This document shows, piece after piece, positions 9,821 through 19,808 of a stretch of DNA of 64,000 nucleotides. The first letter of the stretch is position 1, and every line of letters starts with the position of its first letter. Position numbers and translations under genes: made by a program. Below the pieces are notes generated by a model. It searched no databases and had not been told where the DNA came from. It was given only the letters and a program-made list of their open reading frames with translations. This stretch comes from Serratia plymuthica (GTDB lineage: Bacteria; Pseudomonadota; Gammaproteobacteria; Enterobacterales; Enterobacteriaceae), in contig NZ_CP068771.1 in NCBI RefSeq assembly GCF_018336935.1, forward strand, positions 1,798,001 to 1,862,000, given 5' to 3'.

Positions 9821-10687
9821 CTACGGTTCAATCTGCCCGGAGCGGATGCGATGTAGTGGAGAGACGTTAACGCCACGCGCTACAAAACCACACAACCACT
9901 CCGGAGCTTGATTTAACACCTGACGGGCGGCGATTTCTGTGTCGAATTCAGCAAACACACATGCACCTGTGCCAGTCAGGCGTGACGGCGCGTATTCTAA
10001 CAGCCAAGAAAGAAGCTGTTCAACCTCGCGAAAACGTTTTCTTGCGATTGGTTCGCAATCATTTGCGTAAGTTGCCTGCAACAGCACATTTAACGGACGA
10101 ACCGGGGTGTCTCTTTTTAATTCCGCGTCGCCAAAAATGACCGGGGTAGGGATGCTGACGCCCGGATGCGCCACCAGATACCACTTTTCTGCCGGGTTGG
10201 CCGGCTGCAATCGTTCGCCGATGCCTTCGGCAAACGCCGCATGACCGCGCACAAAAACCGGCACGTCGGCACCGAGCGTCAACCCCAGCTCAGCCAACTG
10301 ATCGTCGCTCAGCCCGCAATGCCACAGTTCATTCAGCGCTACCAGCACCGTGGCGGCGTTGGAAGAGCCGCCGCCCAGTCCGCCGCCCATCGGCAGGCGC
10401 TTATCGATACTGATGTCGGCTCCGCGCGGGGCCGTGTTCACCCCGTGGCTATCGCAATGCTGTTGCAGCAGGCGTGCGGCGCGGACGATCAGGTTTTGCT
10501 CGTCCGGCACGCCATCCACCGGCGTCAACAGGCGGATACGGTCGTCCTGGCGCGCGTCGATGGTCAGCGTATCGCCGTAATCCAGAAACTGGAACAGCGT
10601 TTGCAACTGGTGGTAACCGTCTTCGCGCCGGCCGGTAATGTACAAAAACAAATTTAGTTTAGCGGGAGATGGCCACTGGCGGATCAT
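9821..10687 (-). CDS. ispE: 4-diphosphocytidyl-2-C-methyl-D-erythritol kinase
   Basis: 288 aa GHMP-family kinase of the MEP isoprenoid pathway; phosphorylates CDP-ME with ATP. The N-terminal substrate motif [22 protein letters not shown] and the glycine-rich ATP loop [15 protein letters not shown] are both present. Its ATG overlaps the lolB stop by 4 bp (ATGA), indicating translational coupling. A PurR-like operator for prs is embedded at 10028-10043. Confidence 0.98.
   Translation of the reverse strand: MIRQWPSPAKLNLFLYITGRREDGYHQLQTLFQFLDYGDTLTIDARQDDRIRLLTPVDGVPDEQNLIVRAARLLQQHCDSHGVNTAPRGADISIDKRLPMGGGLGGGSSNAATVLVALNELWHCGLSDDQLAELGLTLGADVPVFVRGHAAFAEGIGERLQPANPAEKWYLVAHPGVSIPTPVIFGDAELKRDTPVRPLNVLLQATYANDCEPIARKRFREVEQLLSWLLEYAPSRLTGTGACVFAEFDTEIAARQVLNQAPEWLCGFVARGVNVSPLHRIRSGQIEP
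10028..10043 (-). promoter_or_regulatory. PurR operator for prs, inside ispE
   Basis: On the minus strand AAGAAAACGTTTTCGC, which as I recall it is identical to the PurR site reported for E. coli prs. It lies about 500 nt upstream of the prs start; the E. coli leader is about 300 nt, and the palindromic repeat in the gap accounts for much of the difference. Confidence 0.7.
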
Positions 10688-11307
10688 TTGAGGGTCCAGT
10701 TATCCATTTTCAGTTTGATGCGTTGATCGCCCTGTTGCAGTTCCAGGCGGCTTGGCAGCTGCGGTTTGAGATCGCTGTTGTAGTCCTGGTAATCCACGGT
10801 CCAGGTCTGGCCGCCTTGCTGATAAGTCAGCTTGCTCAGACGGTACTGGTCATCCAGCGTGAAATCATTGGCCTCGCCCGGCAGGCCGAGCATCCACTGG
10901 CGCAGGTTATCCAGCGGGATCGCCATGCCGGTCAGTTTGCGGATCATTTCTTCGGCGTTGTCGCTGACATAGCGTTTGCCCTGGTTGTCCGTCAACTGCA
11001 CCACGTTCTGTTGCACGTTCAGGTCAAGCTCGGTGCTGCCTAGCGGGTTGGTCAGCAGCAGGCGGTAGCGTTCCGGCGAAAATTGCTGCCAGAAGAAGCG
11101 CGCATAGACTTTTTTCTGGTCCGACAGATAGGCGAAAGAGCCGCGGGTTTGATATTGCCCGAGCTGTTGCACCTCTTGCTCGTGGGCGCGCCACTGCGGT
11201 GAGGTTGGGCTGGTAGCCGGGCCGCTTGGCTTGGTGGTGGTACAGGCGGCCAGCACCAGGCTGGCCAGCGGGATCAGACGTAGCAAACTAACTTTGCGGA
11301 TTGGCAT
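10684..11307 (-). CDS. lolB: Outer-membrane lipoprotein receptor LolB
   Basis: 207 aa from the ATG at 11307 ([11 protein letters not shown]), the E. coli length; an upstream in-frame ATG at 11340 would put 11 residues before the signal peptide. The lipobox is VLAAC, so the mature protein starts with a lipidated Cys. LolB takes lipoproteins from LolA and inserts them in the outer membrane, completing the pathway begun by LolCDE (also in this window at 25.5-28.6 kb). [23 protein letters not shown] is a typical mature N-terminus. Confidence 0.97.
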   Translation of the reverse strand: MPIRKVSLLRLIPLASLVLAACTTTKPSGPATSPTSPQWRAHEQEVQQLGQYQTRGSFAYLSDQKKVYARFFWQQFSPERYRLLLTNPLGSTELDLNVQQNVVQLTDNQGKRYVSDNAEEMIRKLTGMAIPLDNLRQWMLGLPGEANDFTLDDQYRLSKLTYQQGGQTWTVDYQDYNSDLKPQLPSRLELQQGDQRIKLKMDNWTLK

Positions 11308-11843
11308 AACTTTCTCTTGTCCTTTTGTCCTTGCGGGCATGCACAGCGAAATCTTTTTTCAGCGTTCACGCTAGCGGGGGAACGCGATAGCGTCAACACG
11401 CCCCGTTGTGAATATCACCGTCTTTTTGACGTGATAACAGGCGCTTTAACGGCTGACGGCTGAGCTTTGGGTTGCCATAAGATTAACACAATCGCCCGGT
11501 CGTGCTGCGCAGGCCGCGAGAATATCTTCATATGGCCAGCGTTGTTCGGCGGGCAGGTGAGCGGCGTCCCGCGCGCTCTGCTTACTATTTGGGCGACATT
11601 AACCGTTCAATCAGGATAACTTATTGATGAATACTGTGCGGATCGTCGCGTTTCAAACTAAAATTTAGTGTGCTTATTGATCTGGATATAATTTAACTTT
11701 TTGAATTTATTATTATTCATTGATTGGTTTTGGCTATATCAGCGATTGAACGGAAGATGCGGTTGTTACTTTTATTGATCCCGCGCATCAAGTAGAATGC
11801 CGTTCAACGAGAACCCGTACCAACAGAAGTATTACTCGAAGCA
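11308..11843. promoter_or_regulatory. Divergent lolB / hemA control region
   Basis: 536 bp without a gene. An AT-rich stretch at 11640-11730 contains TATAAT (11687-11692) with TTTAGT 17 bp upstream, a plausible hemA -10/-35 pair; the transcript would have a leader of about 145 nt. No operator recognised. lolB needs its own minus-strand promoter here, which I cannot locate. Confidence 0.4.
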
Positions 11844-13106
11844 ATGACCCTGCTGGCGTTAGGTATAAATCACAAAACCGCTCCGGTTTCTCTGCGTGAA
11901 AGGGTGACCTTCTCCCCAGAGTCTATCGATCAGGCGCTGACCAGCTTGCTCCAACAACCGTTGGTGCAGGGCGGAGTGGTGTTGTCTACTTGCAACCGCA
12001 CCGAGCTTTATCTCAGCGTGGAGCAACAGGAACATCTTCACGAACAGCTGGTCGCCTGGCTGTGTGAATACCATCACCTGCGTCCGGAAGAAGTGAGCAA
12101 AAGCCTGTACTGGCACCACGGCAACGACGCCGTCAGCCACCTGATGCGCGTGGCCAGCGGGCTGGATTCGCTGGTGCTGGGCGAACCGCAAATCCTCGGG
12201 CAGGTGAAAAAAGCCTTCGCCGAGTCGCAACGCGGCCAGTCGCTCTCCGGCGAGCTTGAACGCCTGTTCCAAAAATCCTTCTCCGTCGCCAAACGCGTGC
12301 GCACCGAAACTGAAATCGGCGCCAGCGCAGTCTCCGTGGCCTTTGCCGCCTGTACGCTGGCGCGCCAAATCTTCGAGTCGTTGGCCGATTTGAACGTGCT
12401 GCTGGTTGGTGCCGGTGAAACCATTGAACTGGTGGCGCGTCACCTGCGCGAGCATAAAGTGCGGCATATGATTATTGCCAACCGAACCCGCGAGCGCGCC
12501 CAGTTGCTGGCAGACGAAGTCGGCGCAGAAGTGATCACGTTGCCGGAAATCGACGAACGTCTGGCGGATGCCGACATCATCATCAGTTCTACCGCCAGCC
12601 CGCTGCCGATCATCGGTAAAGGGATGGTGGAGCGGGCGCTGAAAGCGCGTCGCAACCAGCCGATGCTGCTGGTGGATATCGCCGTGCCGCGCGATATCGA
12701 GCCGGAAGTGGGTAAGCTGGCGAATGCCTATTTGTACAGCGTGGACGATCTGCACGCCATCATTCAAAACAACCTGGCGCAGCGCAAAGCCGCGGCAGTG
12801 CAGGCGGAATCGATCGTTCAGCAGGAAAGCACCAACTTTATGGCCTGGTTGCGCTCGCAGGGCGCAGTGGAAACCATCCGTGACTACCGCTCGCAGGCCG
12901 ACCAGATTCGTGCCGAAATGGAAGCCAAAGCGCTGGCCGCTATCGCGCAAGGCGTTGATGCGGAACAGGTTATTCACGAACTGGCCCACCGGCTGACCAA
13001 CCGCCTTATTCATGCCCCTACCAAATCCCTCCAGCAGGCCGCCGGCGATGGCGACGTGGAGCGGTTGCAGTTATTACGCGACAGCCTCGGGCTGGATCAG
13101 CATTAG
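11844..13106 (+). CDS. hemA: Glutamyl-tRNA reductase
   Basis: 420 aa. Reduces Glu-tRNA(Glu) to glutamate-1-semialdehyde with NADPH, the first step of C5 heme synthesis. Catalytic Cys50 is in [12 protein letters not shown]; the NADPH-binding segment is [17 protein letters not shown]; the C-terminal dimerisation domain ends in LLRDSLGL. The N-terminal [14 protein letters not shown] segment includes the Lys-rich region that in related bacteria confers heme-triggered proteolysis. First gene of the hemA-prfA-prmC-sirB2-sirB1-kdsA series. Confidence 0.98.
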   Translation: MTLLALGINHKTAPVSLRERVTFSPESIDQALTSLLQQPLVQGGVVLSTCNRTELYLSVEQQEHLHEQLVAWLCEYHHLRPEEVSKSLYWHHGNDAVSHLMRVASGLDSLVLGEPQILGQVKKAFAESQRGQSLSGELERLFQKSFSVAKRVRTETEIGASAVSVAFAACTLARQIFESLADLNVLLVGAGETIELVARHLREHKVRHMIIANRTRERAQLLADEVGAEVITLPEIDERLADADIIISSTASPLPIIGKGMVERALKARRNQPMLLVDIAVPRDIEPEVGKLANAYLYSVDDLHAIIQNNLAQRKAAAVQAESIVQQESTNFMAWLRSQGAVETIRDYRSQADQIRAEMEAKALAAIAQGVDAEQVIHELAHRLTNRLIHAPTKSLQQAAGDGDVERLQLLRDSLGLDQH

Positions 13107-13137
13107 TTTTCTCTTTTAACAGGGTTTAATACCACGC

Positions 13138-14223
13138 ATGAAGCCTTCTATTGTTGCCAAACTGGAAGCGTTACAAGAGCGCCATGAAGAAGTGCAGGCG
13201 CTGCTCGGCGATGCCGGCGTCATTGCCGAGCAGGATCGGTTCCGCGCCCTGTCGCGCGAATATTCGCAACTGACCGACGTCAGCCGTTGTTTCCTGGAAT
13301 GGCGCCAGGTGCAAGAGGATCTGGCTACCGCAGAAATGATGCTGGACGATCCGGAAATGCGCGAGATGGCGCAGGAAGAGATGAAGCAGGCCAAGGCGGC
13401 GACGGAAGAACTTGAACAGCAACTGCAACTGTTGCTGCTGCCGAAAGACCCGGATGACGAACGCGGTATCTTCCTGGAAGTGCGCGCCGGCACCGGCGGC
13501 GACGAAGCGGCGATCTTCGCCGGCGATCTGTTCCGCATGTACAGCCGCTATGCCGAAACGCGCCGCTGGCGCGTCGAGATCATGAGCGCCAACGAAGGCG
13601 AGCACGGCGGTTATAAAGAAGTGATTGCCAAGGTCTCCGGCGACGGCGTCTACGGCCAACTGAAATTTGAATCCGGCGGCCACCGCGTGCAGCGCGTACC
13701 TGAAACCGAGTCGCAGGGGCGTATCCATACCTCCGCCTGCACCGTGGCGGTGATGCCGGAAGTGCCGGAGGCCGAATTGCCTGAGATCAATGCGGGCGAT
13801 TTAAAAATCGATACCTTCCGCTCCTCCGGCGCCGGCGGTCAGCACGTCAACACCACCGACTCGGCGATCCGCATCACCCACTTGCCGACCGGCATTGTGG
13901 TGGAGTGCCAGGACGAGCGTTCGCAGCACAAGAACAAAGCCAAGGCGATGTCGGTGCTGGGCGCGCGCATCCGCGCCGCGGAAATGGCCAAACGCCAGCA
14001 GGAAGAGGCGTCAACCCGCCGCAACCTGTTGGGCAGCGGCGATCGTTCCGACCGTAACCGCACCTACAACTTCCCGCAGGGAAGGGTGACCGATCACCGC
14101 ATCAACCTGACGATTTACCGTCTGGATGAGGTGATGGAAGGCAAGCTGGACATGCTGATTCAGCCGATAGTGCAGGAATATCAGGCCGATCAGCTCGCAG
14201 CGCTGTCCGCAGAGCTTGAATAA
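13138..14223 (+). CDS. prfA: Peptide chain release factor 1
   Basis: 361 aa. RF1 recognises UAA and UAG stop codons and triggers peptide release. The universally conserved GGQ is in [20 protein letters not shown], and the [17 protein letters not shown] segment is typical of class I release factors. Starts 31 bp after hemA and overlaps prmC by one base (TAATG), so its modifying enzyme is translationally coupled to it. Confidence 0.98.
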   Translation: MKPSIVAKLEALQERHEEVQALLGDAGVIAEQDRFRALSREYSQLTDVSRCFLEWRQVQEDLATAEMMLDDPEMREMAQEEMKQAKAATEELEQQLQLLLLPKDPDDERGIFLEVRAGTGGDEAAIFAGDLFRMYSRYAETRRWRVEIMSANEGEHGGYKEVIAKVSGDGVYGQLKFESGGHRVQRVPETESQGRIHTSACTVAVMPEVPEAELPEINAGDLKIDTFRSSGAGGQHVNTTDSAIRITHLPTGIVVECQDERSQHKNKAKAMSVLGARIRAAEMAKRQQEEASTRRNLLGSGDRSDRNRTYNFPQGRVTDHRINLTIYRLDEVMEGKLDMLIQPIVQEYQADQLAALSAELE

Positions 14224-15056
14224 TGGATTATCAATCCTGGCTGAAGGCGGCAAGTGCGCGGCTGACGCAGAGCGAAAGCGCCCGACGTGATGCCGAGATC
14301 CTGCTGGGCTTCGTGACCGGCAGGGCCAGGACCTTCCTGATGGCGTTTGGCGAAACCGTTTTGACGCCGCAGGAACAAGAACAATTGGAAAGGCTGCTGG
14401 CGCGCCGCGAACGTGGCGAACCTGTGGCTTATTTGATCGGCGAGCGCGAGTTTTGGTCGCTGCCGCTGTCGGTATCCCCCGCAACCCTGATCCCGCGTCC
14501 GGACACCGAATGCCTGGTGGAACTGGCGCTGGAGCGCTTGCCGCCTTCTCCCTGCACTATCCTCGATCTGGGTACCGGCACCGGTGCCATCGCGTTGGCG
14601 TTGGCCAGCGAACGCCCGGATTGCGCGGTGACCGGCGTCGATTTGCAGCCGGAAGCGGTGGCGCTGGCGCAGCATAACGCGCAGAAGCTGGCGATCGGTA
14701 ACGCACAGTTCTTGCAGGGCAGCTGGTTCGAACCGCTGGCCGGCCAAACCTTCGCCCTGATCGCCAGCAATCCGCCTTATATCGACGCCGCAGACCCGCA
14801 TCTGGCGCAGGGCGACGTTCGTTTTGAACCGAGCAGCGCGCTGGTGGCGCAACGGCACGGGCTGGCGGATTTGGCCGCCATCGTGCAGCAGGCGCCGCAT
14901 TATCTGCAGCCACAGGGTTGGCTGTTGCTTGAACATGGCTGGCAGCAGGGGGAAAGCGTACGCGCGCTGCTGCAGGCCGCAGGTTTTATTTCGGTCGCTA
15001 CCCGCCGTGATTACGGCGATAACGATCGCGTGACGTTTGGCCAATGGCCGCAGTAA
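14223..15056 (+). CDS. prmC: Release factor glutamine methyltransferase
   Basis: 277 aa. N5-methylates the Gln of the GGQ motif in RF1 and RF2 using SAM. The SAM-binding motif is ILDLGTGTGAIALALA and the catalytic NPPY is in IASNPPYIDAADPHL. A helical N-terminal RF-binding domain precedes it. Starts at the last base of the prfA stop. Confidence 0.98.
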   Translation: MDYQSWLKAASARLTQSESARRDAEILLGFVTGRARTFLMAFGETVLTPQEQEQLERLLARRERGEPVAYLIGEREFWSLPLSVSPATLIPRPDTECLVELALERLPPSPCTILDLGTGTGAIALALASERPDCAVTGVDLQPEAVALAQHNAQKLAIGNAQFLQGSWFEPLAGQTFALIASNPPYIDAADPHLAQGDVRFEPSSALVAQRHGLADLAAIVQQAPHYLQPQGWLLLEHGWQQGESVRALLQAAGFISVATRRDYGDNDRVTFGQWPQ

Positions 15057-15104
15057 CTGAAAACCAACGATAACTAAGCACACAGCGAATAAAAAGGAAG
15101 CGAT

Positions 15105-15503
15105 ATGGCAGTCTACACGGCGTTAAAACATCTGCATTTGTTGACGGTCGCCCTCAGTATTGCCTTGTTTGTGATGCGTTTCTTCTGGAAATGGCGCGAC
15201 TCGGCCATGTTGAACAAGCGTTGGGTGAAGATAACGCCGCACGTTAATGATACGGTGTTGTTCGCCAGCGGCATTGCACTGGTGGTGATGTTCAAGTTCT
15301 ATCCGCTGCTGGGCATGGACTCGTGGCTGACCGAGAAGCTGTTTGGCGTTATTATCTATATCCTGCTTGGCTACGTCGCATTGGGCAAGAAGACCAAAAG
15401 CCAGAACCTGCGCACCTTGGCGTTTGTGCTGGCGCTGGGCTGTCTGTACCTGATAATTAAACTTGCCACGACGAAATTACCCTTTCTGATGGGATACTTA
15501 TGA
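15105..15503 (+). CDS. sirB2: SirB2 family inner-membrane protein
   Basis: 132 aa with four predicted membrane helices (LHLLTVALSIALFVMRFFW, TVLFASGIALVVMFKFY, LFGVIIYILLGYVALG, LAFVLALGCLYLIIKLA). Same position as E. coli ychQ. Biochemical role not established; the family was first described in connection with Salmonella invasion regulation. Its stop overlaps the sirB1 start by 4 bp. Confidence 0.92.
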   Translation: MAVYTALKHLHLLTVALSIALFVMRFFWKWRDSAMLNKRWVKITPHVNDTVLFASGIALVVMFKFYPLLGMDSWLTEKLFGVIIYILLGYVALGKKTKSQNLRTLAFVLALGCLYLIIKLATTKLPFLMGYL

Positions 15504-16309
15504 GTAGCATTGCTGATTTTGAATTTAACACCTCGCTGCTGAGCGAGGGCGTAATCCTGGTATCGCAGTCGGTACGGCGTGATTTCCCCGTCGCCGACGT
15601 CGAACGCAAGCTGCAACAGCTGGTCGACGATGCGCGTGCGGCCATGCCGCAGGATCTCAACCAGGAACAGCAACTGGACGCACTCATTGAGCTGTTCTTC
15701 AAAACCTGGGGTTTTGGCGGCGCCGGCGGCGTGTATCGGCTGTCCGACGCCATCTGGCTCGACAAGGTGCTGGAGGGGCGTCAGGGTACACCGGTCTCGC
15801 TCGGCACCATTTTCCTGCATATCGCCCATCATCTCGATTTACCGCTGTTGCCGGTTATTTTCCCCACCCAACTGATCCTGCGCGCAGACTGGCTGGATGA
15901 CGAAATGTGGCTGATCAACCCGCTGAACGGCGAAACGCTGAACGAACATCAGCTGGAAGTGTGGATCAAGGGCAACCTGGGCCTGGGTGCCGAGCTGGAA
16001 GACGACGATCTCGATGAATCCGAAAACATCATGGTGGTGCGTAAAATGCTGGATACGCTGAAAGCCGCCCTGATGGAAGAAAAGCAGATGGAAATGGCCC
16101 TGCGCGCCAGCGAAACGGTGCTGTGCTTCGATCCGGAAGATCCTTACGAGATCCGCGACCGCGGGCTGATTTACGCCCAGTTGGAATGTAACCACGTCGC
16201 TATTTCCGATCTCAACTATTTTGTCGAACAGTGTCCTGAAGATCCCATCAGCGAAGTGATCAAAGTACAGATCCACTCGATTGAACCTAAACAGGTTACG
16301 CTGCATTAA
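15500..16309 (+). CDS. sirB1: SirB1 family transglutaminase-like/TPR protein
   Basis: 269 aa cytosolic protein. The N-terminal two thirds are a transglutaminase-like SirB1 domain (LNQEQQLDALIELFFKTWGFGG; PVSLGTIFLHIAHHLDLPLLPVIFPTQLILRA), and the C-terminus from about residue 180 has TPR-like helices (ALRASETVLCFDPEDPYEIRDRGLIYAQL). Equivalent to E. coli ychA. Function uncertain; coupled to sirB2 and followed by kdsA. Confidence 0.93.
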   Translation: MSSIADFEFNTSLLSEGVILVSQSVRRDFPVADVERKLQQLVDDARAAMPQDLNQEQQLDALIELFFKTWGFGGAGGVYRLSDAIWLDKVLEGRQGTPVSLGTIFLHIAHHLDLPLLPVIFPTQLILRADWLDDEMWLINPLNGETLNEHQLEVWIKGNLGLGAELEDDDLDESENIMVVRKMLDTLKAALMEEKQMEMALRASETVLCFDPEDPYEIRDRGLIYAQLECNHVAISDLNYFVEQCPEDPISEVIKVQIHSIEPKQVTLH

Positions 16310-16320
16310 TTCATTAAAAA

Positions 16321-17239
<919 letters not shown>

Positions 17240-17256
17240 GCGTTATCGCCGCGATA

Positions 17257-17284
17257 AAAAAGCCCGATGCGTCGGGCTTTTTTT
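17257..17284 (+). terminator. kdsA terminator
   Basis: Stem AAAAGCCCGA / TCGGGCTTTT with loop tgcg and a following T-run, 18 bp after the kdsA stop and abutting the convergent dauA stop. The matching A-run on the left makes it usable in both directions. Confidence 0.88.
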
Positions 17285-18972
17285 TAGTTTTCCAGCGCCG
17301 CCAGCGCTTCCGGCAGCGTCGAGTAGAAATGCAGTTTTCCCTCTATCGGTTGTATCCGCGCCCGCGCCAGCGTTTTCAACGGCTGGAACGGAATATCGGT
17401 GATCGCCAACTGCTTGCCTGCGGGCAGGGCCTCAATAAAACGCTGCAGGGCGGTTAAGCCCCCTGCGTCCAGCACCGGCACCGCGTCCCATTGCAGCACG
17501 ATCACGTCATAATTTTCACTGCGTGCCAGCAATTCATTAAAGATGCGTTCAGCGGCGGCGAAGAACAGCGGGCCGTTCACTCTCAATACCAGGCGGCCGT
17601 TTTCGGCGCTCAATTCGCTCAGCCGGGTCATGCGTGCAATACGCCGCATAAACAGCAACGAAGCCAGCACTATGCCCACGGTAATGGCGATCACCATATC
17701 GAACAGCACCGTCAACGACATGCACAGCAACATCACCAGAATGTCGTCCTTCGGCGCCCGGCGCAGCAGATAAATTACCTTGTGCGCTTCGCTCATGTTC
17801 CAGGCCACCATCAACAACAGCGCCGCCATCGCCGACAGCGGTAGCCAGGACAGCCACGGCGCCAGTACCAGCAACGCCAGCAGCACCAGCAACGCATGGA
17901 TAATCGCCGATACCGGCGAGGTGGCGCCGGCGCGCACGTTGGCCGCCGAACGGGCGATGGCGGCGGTGGCGGTAATGCCGCCAAAAAACGGCGCAATGAG
18001 GTTACCCGCGCCCTGGCCGATAAGTTCGGTGTTGGAGTTGTGTTTTTTTCCGGTCATGCCGTCCAGCACCACCGCACACAGCAGCGATTCAATCGCGCCC
18101 AGCATCGCCATGGAAAACGCCGCCGGCAGCAGGGCGGAAAGGGTCTGCCAGCTCAGCGGCATCGGCTTGCCGCCCGCGGCGGGCAGATCCCACGGCAGCA
18201 TCAGTTGCGGCAAGATCGGCGGGATGCCGTGCCCGCGGCTGCCATCGGCCAGCAGGTAACTGAAGCGGGAACCGATAGTCGCCACCTGATGATCAAACAG
18301 CGCCAGAATGCCCATGACCGCCATCCCCGCCAGCAGCGCGGGCAGATGACCGGGCACCCGCAGGCCGAGCTTCGGCCAGAACACCAGTATCAGCAGCGTG
18401 ACCGCACCGATCAGCGTGTCGCCGATATCCAGCGTCGGCAGCGCCTGCAACAGGGCGTAAACCTTGCCGACATAATTTTCCGGCATCGCCGCCAGTTGCA
18501 GGCCGAAGAAATCCTTCACTTGCAGGGTGGCGATGGTGATGGCGATCCCGGAGGTAAAGCCCAGCGTAACCGACAGGGGAATGTATTCGATCAGACGGCC
18601 GAAGCGAGCCAACCCCATAATCACCAGAAATACGCCGGAAAGCAGGGTCGCGATCAGCAGTCCGGAAAGGCCGAACTGCTGCGATACCGGGTAAAGGATC
18701 ACCACAAAGGCGGCGGTGGGGCCGGAGACGCTGTAGCGCGAACCGCCGCTGATGGCGATAGCGATGCCGGCGACCGCCGAGGTGTAGAGCCCGTACTGAG
18801 GGGGCACGCCGCTGGCGATCGCCAGTGCCATCGCCAGCGGGATGGCGATAATGCCGACGGTGACGCCGGCGATGGCGTCTTTAAGCAGGCGTTGCAGGGA
18901 ATAGGGTTCTCGCCAGCAGGCGTCAATCAGCGCGCTGAACGGCCGGATACCGGTAATTTCGTGCGTTTTCAT
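17284..18972 (-). CDS. dauA: C4-dicarboxylate transporter DauA (SulP family)
   Basis: 562 aa. Very similar in sequence to E. coli DauA (559 aa): [26 protein letters not shown] N-terminus, [22 protein letters not shown] and [23 protein letters not shown] in the membrane core, and a C-terminal STAS domain ([23 protein letters not shown]). DauA takes up succinate and other dicarboxylates at acidic pH and binds acyl carrier protein through STAS. In E. coli it lies between ychH and prs; here it is convergent to kdsA. Confidence 0.93.
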   Translation of the reverse strand: MKTHEITGIRPFSALIDACWREPYSLQRLLKDAIAGVTVGIIAIPLAMALAIASGVPPQYGLYTSAVAGIAIAISGGSRYSVSGPTAAFVVILYPVSQQFGLSGLLIATLLSGVFLVIMGLARFGRLIEYIPLSVTLGFTSGIAITIATLQVKDFFGLQLAAMPENYVGKVYALLQALPTLDIGDTLIGAVTLLILVFWPKLGLRVPGHLPALLAGMAVMGILALFDHQVATIGSRFSYLLADGSRGHGIPPILPQLMLPWDLPAAGGKPMPLSWQTLSALLPAAFSMAMLGAIESLLCAVVLDGMTGKKHNSNTELIGQGAGNLIAPFFGGITATAAIARSAANVRAGATSPVSAIIHALLVLLALLVLAPWLSWLPLSAMAALLLMVAWNMSEAHKVIYLLRRAPKDDILVMLLCMSLTVLFDMVIAITVGIVLASLLFMRRIARMTRLSELSAENGRLVLRVNGPLFFAAAERIFNELLARSENYDVIVLQWDAVPVLDAGGLTALQRFIEALPAGKQLAITDIPFQPLKTLARARIQPIEGKLHFYSTLPEALAALEN

Positions 18973-19203
18973 CTAAGGTGCGGACCAAGTCTATAAAAGA
19001 GAACGGAATGGCGGGCCAGGTAAGGTCCGTCTCGAATAGCTGATAGACAGACTACGCCAGTTGCGGCGGCGATTCCTAGATATACATCAAACGGACGCAG
19101 AAAATCGCAGTCAGGCTATTTTGATGGGGAGGGCGAAGCGGGAAAGGCAGCCAGGCCGCGGATAAGGCGGCCGGCAGGAAAAATATAAAGAGACTTTTAC
19201 CGC

Positions 19204-19689
19204 TTAGTGTACCGAGGGCAGGGATAAACCGAGAAAATGTGCCAGCGTGCCGACCAGCAGGTTATGGTCTTCCAACTGCGGTGAACCTGAGATGCTTAGG
19301 GTGCCGATGCAGCCTATGCCCGCCAGATTGATGGGAAAAGCGCCGCCGTGTACTGAGTAGTCGCGCACGCTCAGGCCATAGCGCTCCTCCAGCGTCGCCT
19401 GCCGCTGTTGCAAGCGCAGGCCGATAGCGTAAGAGCTTTTGTGAAAGTGATTCACCACGTTGCGTTTGCGTCGCACCCAGTCGGCGATGTCCGGCGTGGT
19501 GCCGGGCATCGCGTAATAGAACAGCGTCTGCCCGGCCAACTGGATTTCGATGGCGATACTCAGACGCCGTTGCTCTGCGGCGGTCTTCAGCGCCGTGCCC
19601 AGCTCCCAGGCGGTTGCATGGTCAAAATGGCTAAAGGTCAGCGTGGCTTCCTGTTCGCTGAGCGCACGCAACTCATCATCAGTATTCAT
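19204..19689 (-). CDS. UPF0303 / heme-degrading-domain protein
   Basis: 161 aa, GlcG/HbpS-like fold (UPF0303 family). Conserved features are LGTALKTAAEQRRLSIAIEIQLAGQTLF, DWVRRKRNVVNHFHKSSY and the glycine-rich GGAFPINLAGIGCIGTLSISGSPQLEDH. Members are small cytosolic proteins; some relatives bind heme, but there is no direct evidence of function here. It lies downstream of dauA with a 231-bp gap and 119 bp beyond the mfd stop, all on the minus strand. Confidence 0.85.
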   Translation of the reverse strand: MNTDDELRALSEQEATLTFSHFDHATAWELGTALKTAAEQRRLSIAIEIQLAGQTLFYYAMPGTTPDIADWVRRKRNVVNHFHKSSYAIGLRLQQRQATLEERYGLSVRDYSVHGGAFPINLAGIGCIGTLSISGSPQLEDHNLLVGTLAHFLGLSLPSVH

Positions 19690-19808
19690 GGCTACCCCCG
19701 TTAATCTTGGCTGCGGACAGAGTATCCCGAACTGAAAAAACGGGATAGACAGCTTGGCGATAACTTAGAACCGCAGCCGGGCAATATAGCTGCCGCCGGG
19801 GCCGACAG

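Noticed and set aside
11859..13013. 384-codon minus-strand frame over hemA
   Set aside because: Antisense shadow of hemA; no recognisable protein features.
17896..18996. 366-codon plus-strand frame over dauA
   Set aside because: Antisense shadow rich in Arg and Gln; dauA is clearly the gene.
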